Shown here: positions 1 through 7,216 of the stretch, in pieces
Numbering within the stretch: the first letter of the stretch is position 1
How the letters are laid out: the number at the start of each line of letters is the position of its first letter
Source of the DNA: an uncultured Rubellimicrobium sp.
GTDB taxonomy: Bacteria; Pseudomonadota; Alphaproteobacteria; Rhodobacterales; Rhodobacteraceae
NCBI GenBank assembly: GCA_902805995.1
Contig: CADCUU010000096.1
Coordinates: 1-7,335, forward strand
Direction: 5' to 3'
DNA: 7,335 bases
Made by a program: the position numbers and the translations under genes
The notes under the pieces: model-generated
The model's database searches: none
The model's input: only the letters and a program-made list of their open reading frames with translations
Told to the model about the DNA's origin: nothing

Positions 1-1032
1 GAGCCGGGCCCGGACCTCCTCCAGGATCTCCTCCACCCTCGGCCGCATGATGCCGATCAGCTCGGTGCGGGACACGACCCGACGGTCGTGCTCCCAGTCG
101 CCGGTGTCGCCGCCGATGGGGATCAGCTCGCGGTCGTCCACGCCCGTGGCTACGACGCCCCCGTAGAGGGTCTTGATGCGCTCGGCCATCGCCATCGGCA
201 CCTGAAGGCCCATGGAAATGTCGGCGGTCACATGCTCTCCGCCCATGCGGACGCAGTCGGCATAGATCATGTGCTTGCGGATGAAGACCGACAGCCCCGT
301 GGAGCCCCCGCCCATGTCGATGCAGACCGAGCCAAGCTCCTGCTCGTCCTCCACGAGGCTCGCGATCCCGGACACATAGGCCGAGGAGGCGATTCCCGCG
401 CATTCGAGGTCGCAGCGCTTGAGGCAGAGAAGGAGCGTCTCGATGGCACCGGCATCAACCGCCATCATGTGAAGGTCGGCCGACAGCCGCTCGCCCACCT
501 GCCCGCGGGGGTCGCCGAGGCCCGTGCGGTGGTCGAGAGCGAAGTTGACGGGCTGGGCATGCAGCACCTCGCGCCCACGGCCGATGTCGGGCACCTCGCA
601 GGACGCGAGGACCCGCCCGATATCGGCACCTGTGACGGTCGCGCCTTCAACCTCGGCATCGCCCATCATGGCGAAGCTTTCGGGCCGCGCGCCCGAGAAG
701 CAGACGATCACATGATCCACCCGGACCTGCGCGTCCTTCTGCGCGGCCTGGACGGCGGTGCGGATGGCGCGCTCGGTCTCTCCCATGCTGTCCACCTCGC
801 CGAAGCGGACGCCGCGCGACCGGGTCACGGCATGGCCGATCACCTTGAACTGCGACTGGCCCGCCATGGGCCCGACGCCGTCCGCGCCATGGGACCGTTC
901 CGGCCCGTCGAAGCGCAGCACGAGGCAGGCGATCTTGCTGGTCCCCAAATCGAGGATCGCGATCACCCCCCGTTGGAGCGCCGCTCGCCGGATGCCCCGC
1001 ATCAGTCGCTGGGTCTCGTAGAGCGGGCGCAT
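1..1032 (-). CDS. ftsA: Cell division protein FtsA, N-terminal 344 residues (truncated by window edge)
   Basis: Actin-like ATPase that tethers FtsZ filaments to the inner face of the cytoplasmic membrane and recruits later divisome proteins. Read from the ATG at 1032, the frame stays open to base 1, giving 344 residues. The C-terminal part, including the membrane-binding amphipathic helix, lies outside the window; full FtsA proteins are usually about 400-450 residues. Visible motifs are the phosphate-1 loop AILDLGTSK (residues 25-33), the FtsA-specific 1C subdomain (roughly 105-185, with VIVCFSGARPES at 109-120), and the phosphate-2 loop IDMGGGST (238-245). The N-terminus carries about 22 basic residues before the first beta strand. 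The ATG follows the ftsQ stop directly (TGAATG), with a GAGGAG ribosome site 6 bases upstream inside ftsQ, so translation is probably coupled. Identification is firm. ftsZ would be expected next downstream, but that is inference. Confidence 0.96.
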   Translation of the reverse strand, partial: MRPLYETQRLMRGIRRAALQRGVIAILDLGTSKIACLVLRFDGPERSHGADGVGPMAGQSQFKVIGHAVTRSRGVRFGEVDSMGETERAIRTAVQAAQKDAQVRVDHVIVCFSGARPESFAMMGDAEVEGATVTGADIGRVLASCEVPDIGRGREVLHAQPVNFALDHRTGLGDPRGQVGERLSADLHMMAVDAGAIETLLLCLKRCDLECAGIASSAYVSGIASLVEDEQELGSVCIDMGGGSTGLSVFIRKHMIYADCVRMGGEHVTADISMGLQVPMAMAERIKTLYGGVVATGVDDRELIPIGGDTGDWEHDRRVVSRTELIGIMRPRVEEILEEVRARL

Positions 1033-1986
1033 TCAGTTCTCCTCAAGGATGGGGGCGGCAGGGCTGGATGTGCCCGGCACGGCGGCGGCGCGCAGCATGG
1101 CCAAGGCGGGCGGGTTCACGCGGATGGTCGGACGGTCCTCAAGACGCATGTCCACAATGGAGACGTCGCGGTCGAGCATCTCCTGCGCGCGGTGCAGGGC
1201 GATCACGCGCTCAAGCGCCGGGACAGCACCTTCGGTGGGCAGCAGGATGCGGGCATCGCCGTCGAGCACCATGTCCCAGCGCCGCTCGCCCATGCGGACG
1301 AGGCCGCGCACGCGGGGCGCGATGGGGGCCGCGGCGGCGAACAGGGCCAGCGCCTCGTCGATGGCGTCCTTGGCGCCGTCCCCGGCGATCAGCGGCAGGT
1401 CGGACCGGTCCGCCCGTTCGGTGATCATGCCTGTCATCACGCCCTCGGCGTCGATCAGGCGCAGACCGTCGGCATAGCGCCACACCGCGACGGGCACGCG
1501 CTGGATCACCTGAACCTCCAGACGCCCGCCCGGATGCACCCGAAGCTCGGCCGAACGCACCGCTGTCAGCGCCGTTACCGTGCCGCGCAACGCATCGAGG
1601 TCGAGATCGAAGGAGGAAACGGGCAGGTCCAGGCGCGCGATCTCTCCGATCGCGGCAGCCAGCGCGCGGTCGGCCCCCGTGACCTCCACGGAGGTGATCA
1701 TGAATTCGGGCCGCTGCTGGACCTTGTCCTTCAGGTGCTCGACCGTCGCGGCCAGAGTCGCGCGGTTGGCCTCCGACGACAGCCACAGGAGCGTCGCAAG
1801 AGCCATGATGCCCAGCGGGATCCCGATCCGGATCAGCCGGCGGTAGAAGGGAGTCAGCATCAGCCGCTGGTAGCGGTAGGACCAAACCGACGGCGCCGGA
1901 TCGCGCCGAAGCCCTGCCGCCGCTGCAGCAGGCTGCCGGAGGAGCGACGGAAGCGTGAGTTGCCACAGTAGCTTCAGCGTCCGCAT
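1033..1986 (-). CDS. ftsQ: Cell division protein FtsQ (POTRA-domain divisome protein)
   Basis: Bitopic membrane protein of the divisome that links early and late proteins, classically through FtsB/FtsL. It has 317 residues. A cytoplasmic N-terminus of about 50 residues rich in Arg/Leu/Ala is followed by one hydrophobic segment (about residues 51-71, [19 protein letters not shown]). A periplasmic region starting near residue 95 ([12 protein letters not shown]) fits the POTRA domain, and a FtsQ beta domain follows, with the typical phrase [13 protein letters not shown] in its first half. The open frame runs upstream to 2901, but that part is antisense-like shadow inside ddl. The ATG at 1986 is chosen because a perfect GGAGG lies 7 bases before it and because it gives the usual FtsQ length. 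The start overlaps the end of ddl by 13 bases, and the stop abuts ftsA. Family assignment rests on topology, context and phrase-level resemblance, since FtsQ is poorly conserved. Confidence 0.93.
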   Translation of the reverse strand: MRTLKLLWQLTLPSLLRQPAAAAAGLRRDPAPSVWSYRYQRLMLTPFYRRLIRIGIPLGIMALATLLWLSSEANRATLAATVEHLKDKVQQRPEFMITSVEVTGADRALAAAIGEIARLDLPVSSFDLDLDALRGTVTALTAVRSAELRVHPGGRLEVQVIQRVPVAVWRYADGLRLIDAEGVMTGMITERADRSDLPLIAGDGAKDAIDEALALFAAAAPIAPRVRGLVRMGERRWDMVLDGDARILLPTEGAVPALERVIALHRAQEMLDRDVSIVDMRLEDRPTIRVNPPALAMLRAAAVPGTSSPAAPILEEN

Positions 1987-2885
1987 GAGGCGTCCTCCAC
2001 CAGTTGCCGGCAAAGCTCCGGGAAGGGAATGTCCACGGCCTGCGCCTGTTCGGGCGCGAGCGAGGTGGGCGTCATGCCGGGCTGGGTGTTGAGTTCCAGA
2101 AGGATCAGCCCATCGAGCCCGCGGGACTCGTCCCAGCGGAAGTCGGTCCGCGTGAGGCCACGACAACCCAGCGCGCGGTGCGCCCGCAGCGCATAGTCCA
2201 TACAGGCGTCGAAGATGTCGGACGGTACATCGGCGGGGACCACATGGCGCGATCCGCCGGGCGCATATTTCGCGTCGTAGTCGTACCATCCGTCGGTGAT
2301 GATGTCGGTCACTGTCAGCGCCCGGTCGCCCAAGACGGCGGTGGTCAGCTCGCGCCCCGCCGCATAGGATTCGACCATGACCGTCGAGGGCATCGTCTCC
2401 GCGAGCCGAGGCGCGTTCGACCCTTCCCGCACGATGTAGACGCCGACCGAGGACCCTTCGTTGTTGGGCTTCACGACGTAAGGTGGCGCCATGACGTGCC
2501 GCTCCGACACCTCCTCGCGGGAGGCCAGGACGCTCTGCACGATGGGGAGACCCGCCTGCGCGAAGACCTCCTTGGCCTTGTGCTTGTCCATGGCGAGGGC
2601 CGAGGCCAGCACGCCGGAATGGGTGTAGGGAATCCGCAGCCATTCGAGGAGGCCCTGGACGCAGCCGTCCTCTCCCCAGCGGCCATGCAGCGCGTTGAAG
2701 GCCACGTCCGGCCTCAGCTCCGCAAGCCGGGCCGCGAGGTCCGGCCCCGCATCCACTTCCGTGACCCCGAATCCCGCCTCGCGCAGCGCAGCCGCGCACT
2801 GACGTCCCGAAGAGAGCGACACTTCGCGCTCTGCCGACGGGCCGCCCATGAGGACGGCAACCTGGGGACCTGTCCTGCCCGACAT
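1974..2885 (-). CDS. ddl: D-alanine--D-alanine ligase
   Basis: Cytoplasmic ATP-grasp enzyme that joins two D-alanines, using ATP, to form the D-Ala-D-Ala end of the peptidoglycan stem peptide. It has 303 residues, the normal length for a DdlB-type enzyme. Motifs in order: [10 protein letters not shown] (14-23, with the glutamate that binds the first D-Ala), [12 protein letters not shown] (63-74), YTHSG...AMDKHKAK (87-105), the ATP-grasp loop [13 protein letters not shown] (137-149), YDYDAKY (201-207), RTDFRW (246-251, Mg ligand Asp248) and [17 protein letters not shown] (262-278, with metal ligands Glu264 and Asn266). All key residues are present. The ATG at 2885 is preferred. A GTG two codons earlier (2891) would add Met-Gly but has its purine run too close. 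The ribosome site is weak in either case. A 92-base gap separates it from murB, the largest gap in the window. It overlaps ftsQ by 13 bases. Confidence 0.97.
   Translation of the reverse strand: MSGRTGPQVAVLMGGPSAEREVSLSSGRQCAAALREAGFGVTEVDAGPDLAARLAELRPDVAFNALHGRWGEDGCVQGLLEWLRIPYTHSGVLASALAMDKHKAKEVFAQAGLPIVQSVLASREEVSERHVMAPPYVVKPNNEGSSVGVYIVREGSNAPRLAETMPSTVMVESYAAGRELTTAVLGDRALTVTDIITDGWYDYDAKYAPGGSRHVVPADVPSDIFDACMDYALRAHRALGCRGLTRTDFRWDESRGLDGLILLELNTQPGMTPTSLAPEQAQAVDIPFPELCRQLVEDASCGR
1994..1998 (-). promoter_or_regulatory. Ribosome binding site deciding the ftsQ start
   Basis: A GGAGG on the minus strand, 7 bases upstream of the ATG at 1986 and inside the 3' end of ddl. It fixes the ftsQ start against the much longer open frame that continues to 2901. 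Confidence 0.75.
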
Positions 2886-2977
2886 GCCCACACTGCCCCA
2901 TTCGCGGGCCCTGACGCCCGTCTTGTTACGCGACCCCTTTTGCTGGGACCGCCCGCCGGGCGAATTCGTACCTTACG
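2886..2977 (-). promoter_or_regulatory. murB-ddl intergenic gap, possible internal promoter or RNA-structure region
   Basis: The only appreciable non-coding gap in the window (92 bases). It holds two short perfect inverted repeats: 2950-2962 (5 bp stem CGCCC/GGGCG, 3-base loop) and 2905-2920 (5 bp stem CGGGC/GCCCG, 6-base loop). Neither is followed by a T-run on the minus strand, so an intrinsic terminator is not supported. No convincing -35/-10 pair was recognised. By position it is the most plausible place for an internal promoter or processing site feeding ddl-ftsQ-ftsA, but that is inference from layout only. Confidence 0.3.
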
Positions 2978-3907
2978 TCACGCAGGATCGCCCACCCGCA
3001 TGATTTCCCACTCTAGCCTCACTCCCACGTGATCGTAAACGGCTTTCCTCACGGCTTCCCCGAGGGATTCCAGATCGGCGGCCGTAGCCCCCCCCGCGTT
3101 GGTCAGGAAGTTCGCGTGCATCGGGTTCATCACCGCCCCGCCGATCCGCGCGCCCCGCATTCCGGCGTCGTCGATCAGCTTCCAGGCCTTCATTTCCTGG
3201 CTGTCGTCGGGCCGGCCGGTGCTGCTGTAGCCGGCCGGGTTGCGGAAGGTCGACCCCGCCGTCCGGTCCTTGGTGGGCTGCGATGCGTCGCGCTTGGCCA
3301 ACTGCTCCTCCATCCGCGCGGCGAGCACGGCGGGGTCTCCCTCGGGCGCCTCGAAAACGGCTTCCACGATCACCGCGCCGTCGGGGATGCGGCTCGACCG
3401 ATAGGCGAAACCGAGGTCCCCGGCGGGGATCGTCACGACCGAGCCGTCCCGCAGCACCGCCGTCACCTCCTGCAGAACATCCGCGATATAGGAGCCGTAG
3501 CAGCCCGCGTTCATCCGCACCGCGCCGCCGACGCTGCCGGGAATCGTCCGCAGGAAGGTGAGGTCCCGCCCCGCCTCCGCCGCCTTGCGCGCGACATGGG
3601 CGTCGAGGGCCGCGGCCCCCGCCGTGACCCGTGTTCCCTCGACCGAGATGCCGTTGAACCCGCGCCCGAGCCGGATCACCGCGCCCCGCACGCCCCCGTC
3701 CCGCACGATGAGGTTCGATCCCACTCCCATCGGGAACACCGGCACCTCGGGCGGCAGCGCGGCCAGGAAGGTCCGCAGGTCGCCGAGGTCCGCAGGTTGC
3801 ACCAGCGCATCGGCGGGCCCGCCGACGCGCAGCCAGGTCAGGTCCGCAAGCGGGCGGTTCTCGGTGATCGTACCCCGCAGCGGGGGCCAGGGGAAATCAA
3901 GCGCCAT
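2978..3907 (-). CDS. murB: UDP-N-acetylmuramate dehydrogenase (UDP-N-acetylenolpyruvoylglucosamine reductase)
   Basis: Cytoplasmic FAD- and NADPH-dependent enzyme that reduces UDP-GlcNAc-enolpyruvate to UDP-MurNAc, the second committed step of peptidoglycan precursor synthesis. It has 309 residues. Motifs: [10 protein letters not shown] (24-33) and [12 protein letters not shown] (61-72) of the FAD-binding domain, [17 protein letters not shown] (122-138), YRSSR (169-173), GSTFRNP (218-224) with Ser219 as the expected proton donor, and a C-terminal LEWEI motif (298-302) that carries the conserved glutamate. The length and these motifs fit the short (type II) MurB class rather than the longer E. 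coli type. The open frame extends upstream to 4117, but that part is shadow of the preceding small gene. The ATG at 3907 gives the usual N-terminus, overlaps the preceding gene by 11 bases, and has a GGAG 11 bases upstream, slightly far. An in-frame GTG three codons earlier (3916) is possible but less likely. Confidence 0.97.
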   Translation of the reverse strand: MALDFPWPPLRGTITENRPLADLTWLRVGGPADALVQPADLGDLRTFLAALPPEVPVFPMGVGSNLIVRDGGVRGAVIRLGRGFNGISVEGTRVTAGAAALDAHVARKAAEAGRDLTFLRTIPGSVGGAVRMNAGCYGSYIADVLQEVTAVLRDGSVVTIPAGDLGFAYRSSRIPDGAVIVEAVFEAPEGDPAVLAARMEEQLAKRDASQPTKDRTAGSTFRNPAGYSSTGRPDDSQEMKAWKLIDDAGMRGARIGGAVMNPMHANFLTNAGGATAADLESLGEAVRKAVYDHVGVRLEWEIMRVGDPA

Positions 3908-4175
3908 GCCGAGCACGTCTCCAATACCAGCCGAGCCCGCCGCCGATAGCCACGCGCAGGATTGCCGGCAAGACAAAGGCTGTCGCCACTGCAGCATAGA
4001 CCATCGGCTCGTTGCCAACGGCATTGAACGCGAGCCACAGGAGTGCGCAGAGCGCCCCGAACAGTACGACCATGATCGCAGGAACGGATTCCTCCCGTCC
4101 AAGCCGCGCCAAGCCAAAGGTCAGCGCGGTCATGGCGGCCGCACAGACCAGTTGGATGAGCAAGACCCTGTTCAC
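3897..4175 (-). CDS. Unrecognised small integral membrane protein (92 aa) between the DUF2484 pair and murB
   Basis: I do not recognise this family. From a GTG at 4175 it encodes 92 residues with three predicted hydrophobic segments, roughly 4-24, 32-53 and 58-80. A short charged loop (LGREES, 25-30) separates the first two, and the tail is basic and aromatic ([10 protein letters not shown], 83-92), suggesting a cytoplasmic C-terminus. The start shares the GTGA overlap with the stop of the upstream DUF2484-like gene, and the end overlaps murB by 11 bases, so it looks translationally coupled in the operon. The ribosome site is weak (a G-run about 8 bases upstream), and a TTG at 4163 is an alternative start. 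GC over 3901-4140 is about 65% by hand count, against about 74% over 4441-4680, which hints at different selection or origin. It could be a very diverged relative of the neighbouring small membrane proteins, but it lacks their CLW, LP and RW landmarks. Confidence 0.72.
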   Translation of the reverse strand: MNRVLLIQLVCAAAMTALTFGLARLGREESVPAIMVVLFGALCALLWLAFNAVGNEPMVYAAVATAFVLPAILRVAIGGGLGWYWRRARHGA

Positions 4176-4441
4176 TCCGCCGGCCCCCGCCGCGGCCCGG
4201 CGCCGGTCCGGCGCAGCCACCGGACGAGGTAGATGAACGGCCAGCGCAGGACCGAGGCGCCCATGGCCAGTGCCACCATCCCTGCCACGGGCCCGTGCGT
4301 CACCGTCAGCCAGCCCAGCAACGGTACGCCGCAGCCGATCAGCCAATAGGCCGCAGTCCAATGATGATCGCGCGACGGCAGCATCGCGATCACGTTCGCG
4401 GCGATGAGCCAAAGGCAGGCCAGGGCGAATGGCACGGTCAC
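4172..4441 (-). CDS. DUF2484-like small membrane protein, second copy (89 aa)
   Basis: Small, hydrophobic, 89 residues with about three hydrophobic segments (near 4-22, 30-47 and 50-66) and a basic tail (RWLRR followed by [10 protein letters not shown]). It aligns along its length with the protein just upstream. Shared landmarks are CLW (9-11), LP (21-22), a central W (44), VAL (56-58), RWP (66-68) and RWL (74-76). This indicates a tandem duplication. DUF2484 is, to my knowledge, a family of short Rhodobacterales proteins of unknown function found by murB/murC; no reaction is known. The GTG at 4441 is chosen because it forms a GTGA overlap with the upstream stop and has GGGGGGAG ending 8 bases before it. 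The open frame continues upstream to 4663, but only as out-of-frame shadow. The stop forms another GTGA with the next small gene. A role in cell-wall or division complexes is inference from context only. Confidence 0.85.
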   Translation of the reverse strand: MTVPFALACLWLIAANVIAMLPSRDHHWTAAYWLIGCGVPLLGWLTVTHGPVAGMVALAMGASVLRWPFIYLVRWLRRTGAGPRRGPAE

Positions 4442-4683
4442 GTTGGACGCTCCCCCCGCAGGAGCCAGCGCAGCAGTGCCCCCAGGGGCCGGCGGAACAT
4501 CGACACGAAGGCGAGGAGCGCCACCACGCTCACCCACCAGCCCAGCGCAAGGCCGAGCCAGACGACCAGCACGGGCGCCGAGGCGAGCAGCAGGAGTCCG
4601 GGCGCCATCTGCCGGCGCATCGGCAGCAGGGCCGTGCCCGTCGCCACCAGCACCCAGAGGCACCCCGCTACCAAGGCCGTCAT
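4438..4683 (-). CDS. DUF2484-like small membrane protein, first copy (81 aa)
   Basis: Integral membrane protein of 81 residues with about three hydrophobic segments (near 3-21, 29-49 and 51-62) and a basic C-terminus (LRWLLRGERPT). Landmarks: CLW (8-10), LP (20-21), W (42), VAL (54-56), FRRP (63-66) and RWL (72-74). The phrase LLAFVSMFRRPL is close to what I recall of DUF2484 proteins of Rhodobacterales, whose function is unknown. Two starts are possible. The ATG at 4704 overlaps the murC stop (ATGA) and would add MRGEGAG, but its upstream bases give only a weak ribosome site. The ATG at 4683 has GGAGG exactly 8 bases upstream and yields the usual DUF2484 N-terminus, so it is preferred, leaving a 17-base gap after murC. 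It overlaps the second copy by GTGA. Confidence 0.87.
   Translation of the reverse strand: MTALVAGCLWVLVATGTALLPMRRQMAPGLLLLASAPVLVVWLGLALGWWVSVVALLAFVSMFRRPLGALLRWLLRGERPT
4450..4457 (-). promoter_or_regulatory. Ribosome binding site for the GTG start of the second DUF2484 copy
   Basis: GGGGGGAG on the minus strand, 8 bases before the GTG at 4441 and inside the last codons of the first copy. It supports a GTG start that a simple ATG search would miss. Confidence 0.65.
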
Positions 4684-4691
4684 GCCCGCGC

Positions 4692-4696
4692 CCTCC
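4692..4696 (-). promoter_or_regulatory. Ribosome binding site deciding the first DUF2484 start
   Basis: The GGAGG core sits within a G-rich run (4691-4700) on the minus strand, 8 bases before the ATG at 4683. It overlaps the codons that would be translated if the ATGA-coupled start at 4704 were used, so it argues for the shorter protein. Confidence 0.7.
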
Positions 4697-4700
4697 CCCC

Positions 4701-6128
4701 TCATGCGTCGGCCATCGCCCTTAGCCGGTCCGGCAGCGCGTTGGCCCAGGCCGAGATGCTCCCCGCGCCCAGGCAGACCACGATGTCGCCGTTCCGCGCC
4801 TGCTCCCGCACCAAACGCGCGAGGTCCTCCTCACCCTGGACGGCCCGCGCATGGCGATGGCCGTGCCGGATCAGGCCGGAGACGAGGTCGTCGCGCGATG
4901 CGCCGGGGATGGGCTCCTCGCCCGCGGCATAGACATCGGCGATGCCCACTACGTCCGCCTCATTGAAGCAGGTGCAGAACTCCTCGAAGAGGTGGTGGAG
5001 CCGCGAATAGCGGTGCGGCTGATGCACCGCGATCACCCGCCCCTTGGAGGCCTGCCGCGCGGCCTTGAGCACCGCCGCGATCTCCACCGGATGGTGCCCG
5101 TAATCGTCAATGATCGTGACGCCGTTTACCTCGCCCACCTTGGTGAAGCGTCGGTTCACGCCGCCGAACCCCGCGAGCGCCGAACGGATCGCGTCCTTGG
5201 ACATGCCCAGATGCCGCGCCACCGCGATGGCCGCGAGCGCGTTGGAGACGTTGTGGTCCCCCGGCATGGGCAGGGTCAGCCCCTCGATCCGGTCATCCTC
5301 GGCCTGGAGGATCACGTCGAAATGGGCCACCCCGTTCTCGTAGGTCGGACGCGTCGCCCTGACATCGGCCTGCGCGTTGAAGCCAAAGGTCCGCACCCGC
5401 CGGTCGGTCACGCGCCCCACGAGCGCCTGCACCTCCGGATGGTCCGTGCAGCAGACCGCGAGGCCGTAGAAGGGGATGTTCGACACGAAGTCGAGGAAAC
5501 CCTTCCGCAGCGCCTCGATGGTGCCCCAATGCTCCATGTGCTCGGGGTCGATGTTGGTGACGATCGCGACGGTAGCCGGCAGGCGATTGAAGGTGCCGTC
5601 CGATTCATCGGCCTCCACCACCATCCACTCCCCCTGCCCTATCCGGGCATTGGAGTTGTAGCGGTGGATGATGCCCCCGTTCACCACGGTCGGATCAAGC
5701 CCCCCGGCATCGAGCAGCGTCGCCACCATGGTCGTGGTCGTCGTCTTGCCATGCGTCCCGGCGATGGCGACGTTGGACTTGAGCCGCATGAGCTCGGCCA
5801 GCATCTCGGCCCGCCGCACGATGGGAAGGCCACGCCGCCGCGCTTCGTCCAGTTCCGGGTTCCCAGGCTTGATGGCCGAGGAGATCACGACAACCTCCGC
5901 GCCCTGAAGGTTCTCGGCCGTCTGGCCGATATGGATGATGGCCCCCTGCTCCGACAGGCTGCGCGTGCGGTCGTTCTCCCGCGCGTCGGAGCCCTGGACG
6001 CGGTAGCCCATCGACAGCAGCACCTCGGCGATCCCCGACATGCCGATGCCGCCGATGCCGACGAAGTGGATCGGCCCCACGTCCTGGGGCAGCTTGGTCG
6101 GGCGGTACGTCATGGTCAGGTCCTTCAT
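4701..6128 (-). CDS. murC: UDP-N-acetylmuramate--L-alanine ligase
   Basis: Cytoplasmic Mur ligase that adds L-alanine to UDP-MurNAc using ATP, the first amino acid of the stem peptide. It has 475 residues, normal for MurC. Motifs in order: the N-terminal nucleotide-binding loop [17 protein letters not shown] (21-37), the P-loop [10 protein letters not shown] (123-132), EADESDGTF (172-180), [11 protein letters not shown] (191-201), [11 protein letters not shown] (290-300), FGGVNRRF (321-328, typical of MurC), [10 protein letters not shown] (341-350) and HQPHRYSR (369-376). All catalytic landmarks are intact. The ATG at 6128 overlaps the murG stop as ATGA and has AGGAG 7 bases upstream, so it is preferred. 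A second ATG at 6113, with AGGA 8 bases before it, would give a 470-residue protein that begins more like relatives. Its stop lies 17 bases before the preferred start of the first DUF2484 gene. Confidence 0.98.
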   Translation of the reverse strand: MKDLTMTYRPTKLPQDVGPIHFVGIGGIGMSGIAEVLLSMGYRVQGSDARENDRTRSLSEQGAIIHIGQTAENLQGAEVVVISSAIKPGNPELDEARRRGLPIVRRAEMLAELMRLKSNVAIAGTHGKTTTTTMVATLLDAGGLDPTVVNGGIIHRYNSNARIGQGEWMVVEADESDGTFNRLPATVAIVTNIDPEHMEHWGTIEALRKGFLDFVSNIPFYGLAVCCTDHPEVQALVGRVTDRRVRTFGFNAQADVRATRPTYENGVAHFDVILQAEDDRIEGLTLPMPGDHNVSNALAAIAVARHLGMSKDAIRSALAGFGGVNRRFTKVGEVNGVTIIDDYGHHPVEIAAVLKAARQASKGRVIAVHQPHRYSRLHHLFEEFCTCFNEADVVGIADVYAAGEEPIPGASRDDLVSGLIRHGHRHARAVQGEEDLARLVREQARNGDIVVCLGAGSISAWANALPDRLRAMADA

Positions 6129-7216
6129 GTCTTCTCTCCTGCGAGGTCCTCGACCAGCTCCGCAAGCCGCTCCGCCGCGTCGGGCCTCCCGAATTCCAGG
6201 GCCGCCCGGGACATGCCCAAGGCACGTGGCCCATCTTGCAACAAGGCCAGCAGCCGCGCGGACAGCGCCTCCGGCGTGAGCCGCGCCTCGGCCACGACCT
6301 CGACTGCGCCCGCCTGCTCCAGCCCCCTGGCGTTGGCGGTCTGGTGATCCTCGGCCGCGGCGGCATAAGGGATCAGGATTGCGGGCCGCCCGATCACCGA
6401 CAGGTCGGCGAGGGTCGAGGCCCCGGCCCGCGCGATCACGAGCTGCGCCTCCGCCATGCGGTCCGGAATGTCATCGAAGAAGGGGCGAATGTCGGCCTCG
6501 ATGGCCTCATCGTGGTAGAACGTCCTGACCCGATCGATGTCCTCGGGGCGGGCCTGCTGGCTCACCCTCAGCCGCGCTCGCATGGTCATCGGCAGGGCCG
6601 CGACCGCCGGCGGCACCACGTCCGACAGGATGCGCGCGCCCTGGCTGCCCCCGATCACGAGGATCTCCATAGGATGGTCGCCCGGGGGGATGTACGAGGC
6701 GCCCGCCTTCTCGAGCACCGCGCGGCGCACGGGGTTGCCGACGTGGATCCCCTCCACGCCCGGGGGAAGAACCGTCGGCCAAGTCCCGCAGGCCACCCGG
6801 TCCACCCGGGGCGCGAACAGACGGTTCACCCGCCCCAGCACGCCGTTCTGCTCGTGGATCATGCGCGGGATGCGCAGGGCCGTCGCCGCAGCCAGCGCGG
6901 GGATCGACGGGTAGCCGCCAAAGCCCACCACCGCCGCCGGGCGGTCGCGCACCATTCGCGCCACCGAGGCCGCGACCCCACCGCCCACGCGCAGGGGCAC
7001 AAGCGCCTTGGCCGCCGCCCCGCCCCGCGACGGCGTGGCCGAGGCCACGACCTCGCGCACGACCTCCGGCGGGAAGCCCCCGGCGTAGCGCGCGCCACGG
7101 GCGTCGGTGCTCAGCGTCACGCGCCAGCCGCGGGCCAGCATGACCTCGGCCAGGGCCTGGGCGGGAAACATGTGCCCCCCCGTGCCCCCCGCCGCGATAA
7201 CGAGCCTGCGCGTCAC
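6125..7216 (-). CDS. murG: UDP-N-acetylglucosamine--N-acetylmuramyl-(pentapeptide) pyrophosphoryl-undecaprenol GlcNAc transferase
   Basis: Peripheral inner-membrane glycosyltransferase (GT-B fold, family GT28) that transfers GlcNAc from UDP-GlcNAc onto lipid I to give lipid II on the cytoplasmic face. It has 363 residues, the normal length. Motifs: N-terminal glycine loop [12 protein letters not shown] (8-19), [12 protein letters not shown] (96-107), the acceptor-site loop [12 protein letters not shown] (121-132), HVGNPVR (158-164), the second glycine loop VIGGSQGAR (187-195), [23 protein letters not shown] (spanning 246-268) and GRPAILIPY (276-284), followed by DHQTANA. Asp271 occupies the place where E. 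coli has the ribose-binding Glu269. I recall this as usual in the lineage. The start is a GTG at 7216 in a GTGA overlap with the ftsW stop, with GGGGA 5 bases upstream. The stop forms ATGA with murC. Confidence 0.98.
   Translation of the reverse strand: MTRRLVIAAGGTGGHMFPAQALAEVMLARGWRVTLSTDARGARYAGGFPPEVVREVVASATPSRGGAAAKALVPLRVGGGVAASVARMVRDRPAAVVGFGGYPSIPALAAATALRIPRMIHEQNGVLGRVNRLFAPRVDRVACGTWPTVLPPGVEGIHVGNPVRRAVLEKAGASYIPPGDHPMEILVIGGSQGARILSDVVPPAVAALPMTMRARLRVSQQARPEDIDRVRTFYHDEAIEADIRPFFDDIPDRMAEAQLVIARAGASTLADLSVIGRPAILIPYAAAAEDHQTANARGLEQAGAVEVVAEARLTPEALSARLLALLQDGPRALGMSRAALEFGRPDAAERLAELVEDLAGEKT
6136..6140 (-). promoter_or_regulatory. Ribosome binding site of murC
   Basis: AGGAG on the minus strand, 7 bases before the ATG at 6128, inside the final codons of murG. 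It favours the longer murC start, although a second usable site precedes the ATG at 6113. Confidence 0.6.

Noticed and set aside
1211..1966. 251-codon minus-strand open frame within ftsQ
   Set aside because: Alternative frame of ftsQ with Arg/Gly/Ala-rich, domain-free translation.
88..1971. 627-codon open frame on the plus strand
   Set aside because: Antisense to ftsA and ftsQ. The translation is rich in His, Arg, Asp and Gly with no domain, which is typical of a shadow frame opposite high-GC3 coding sequence.
1987..2901. Upstream extension of the ftsQ frame (a 622-codon frame in total)
   Set aside because: The extension lies out of frame inside ddl, has shadow composition, and is contradicted by the perfect GGAGG before the ATG at 1986.
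2950..2962. GC-rich hairpin as a transcription terminator after murB
   Set aside because: The stem is only 5 bp and no T-run follows on the minus strand; ddl continues the same pathway directly downstream.
2004..3032. 342-codon plus-strand open frame
   Set aside because: Antisense to the clearly functional ddl gene; low-complexity His/Arg/Gly composition and no motif.
3029..3949. 306-codon plus-strand open frame
   Set aside because: Antisense to murB; no recognisable domain and shadow-like composition.
3908..4117. Upstream extension of the murB frame
   Set aside because: It overlaps the 92-residue membrane gene out of frame; MurB homology begins just after the ATG at 3907.
4176..4412. Upstream extension of the 92-residue membrane gene to 171 codons
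   Set aside because: This portion is an out-of-frame read of the second DUF2484 gene, rich in Arg/Ala/Gly, while the GTG at 4175 gives a clean membrane protein.
4442..4663. Upstream extension of the second DUF2484 frame to 163 codons
   Set aside because: It is an out-of-frame read of the first DUF2484 gene. The GTG at 4441 has a good ribosome site and matches the paralogue's N-terminus.
4851..6347. 498-codon plus-strand open frame
   Set aside because: Antisense to murC, whose catalytic motifs are intact; no motif of its own.
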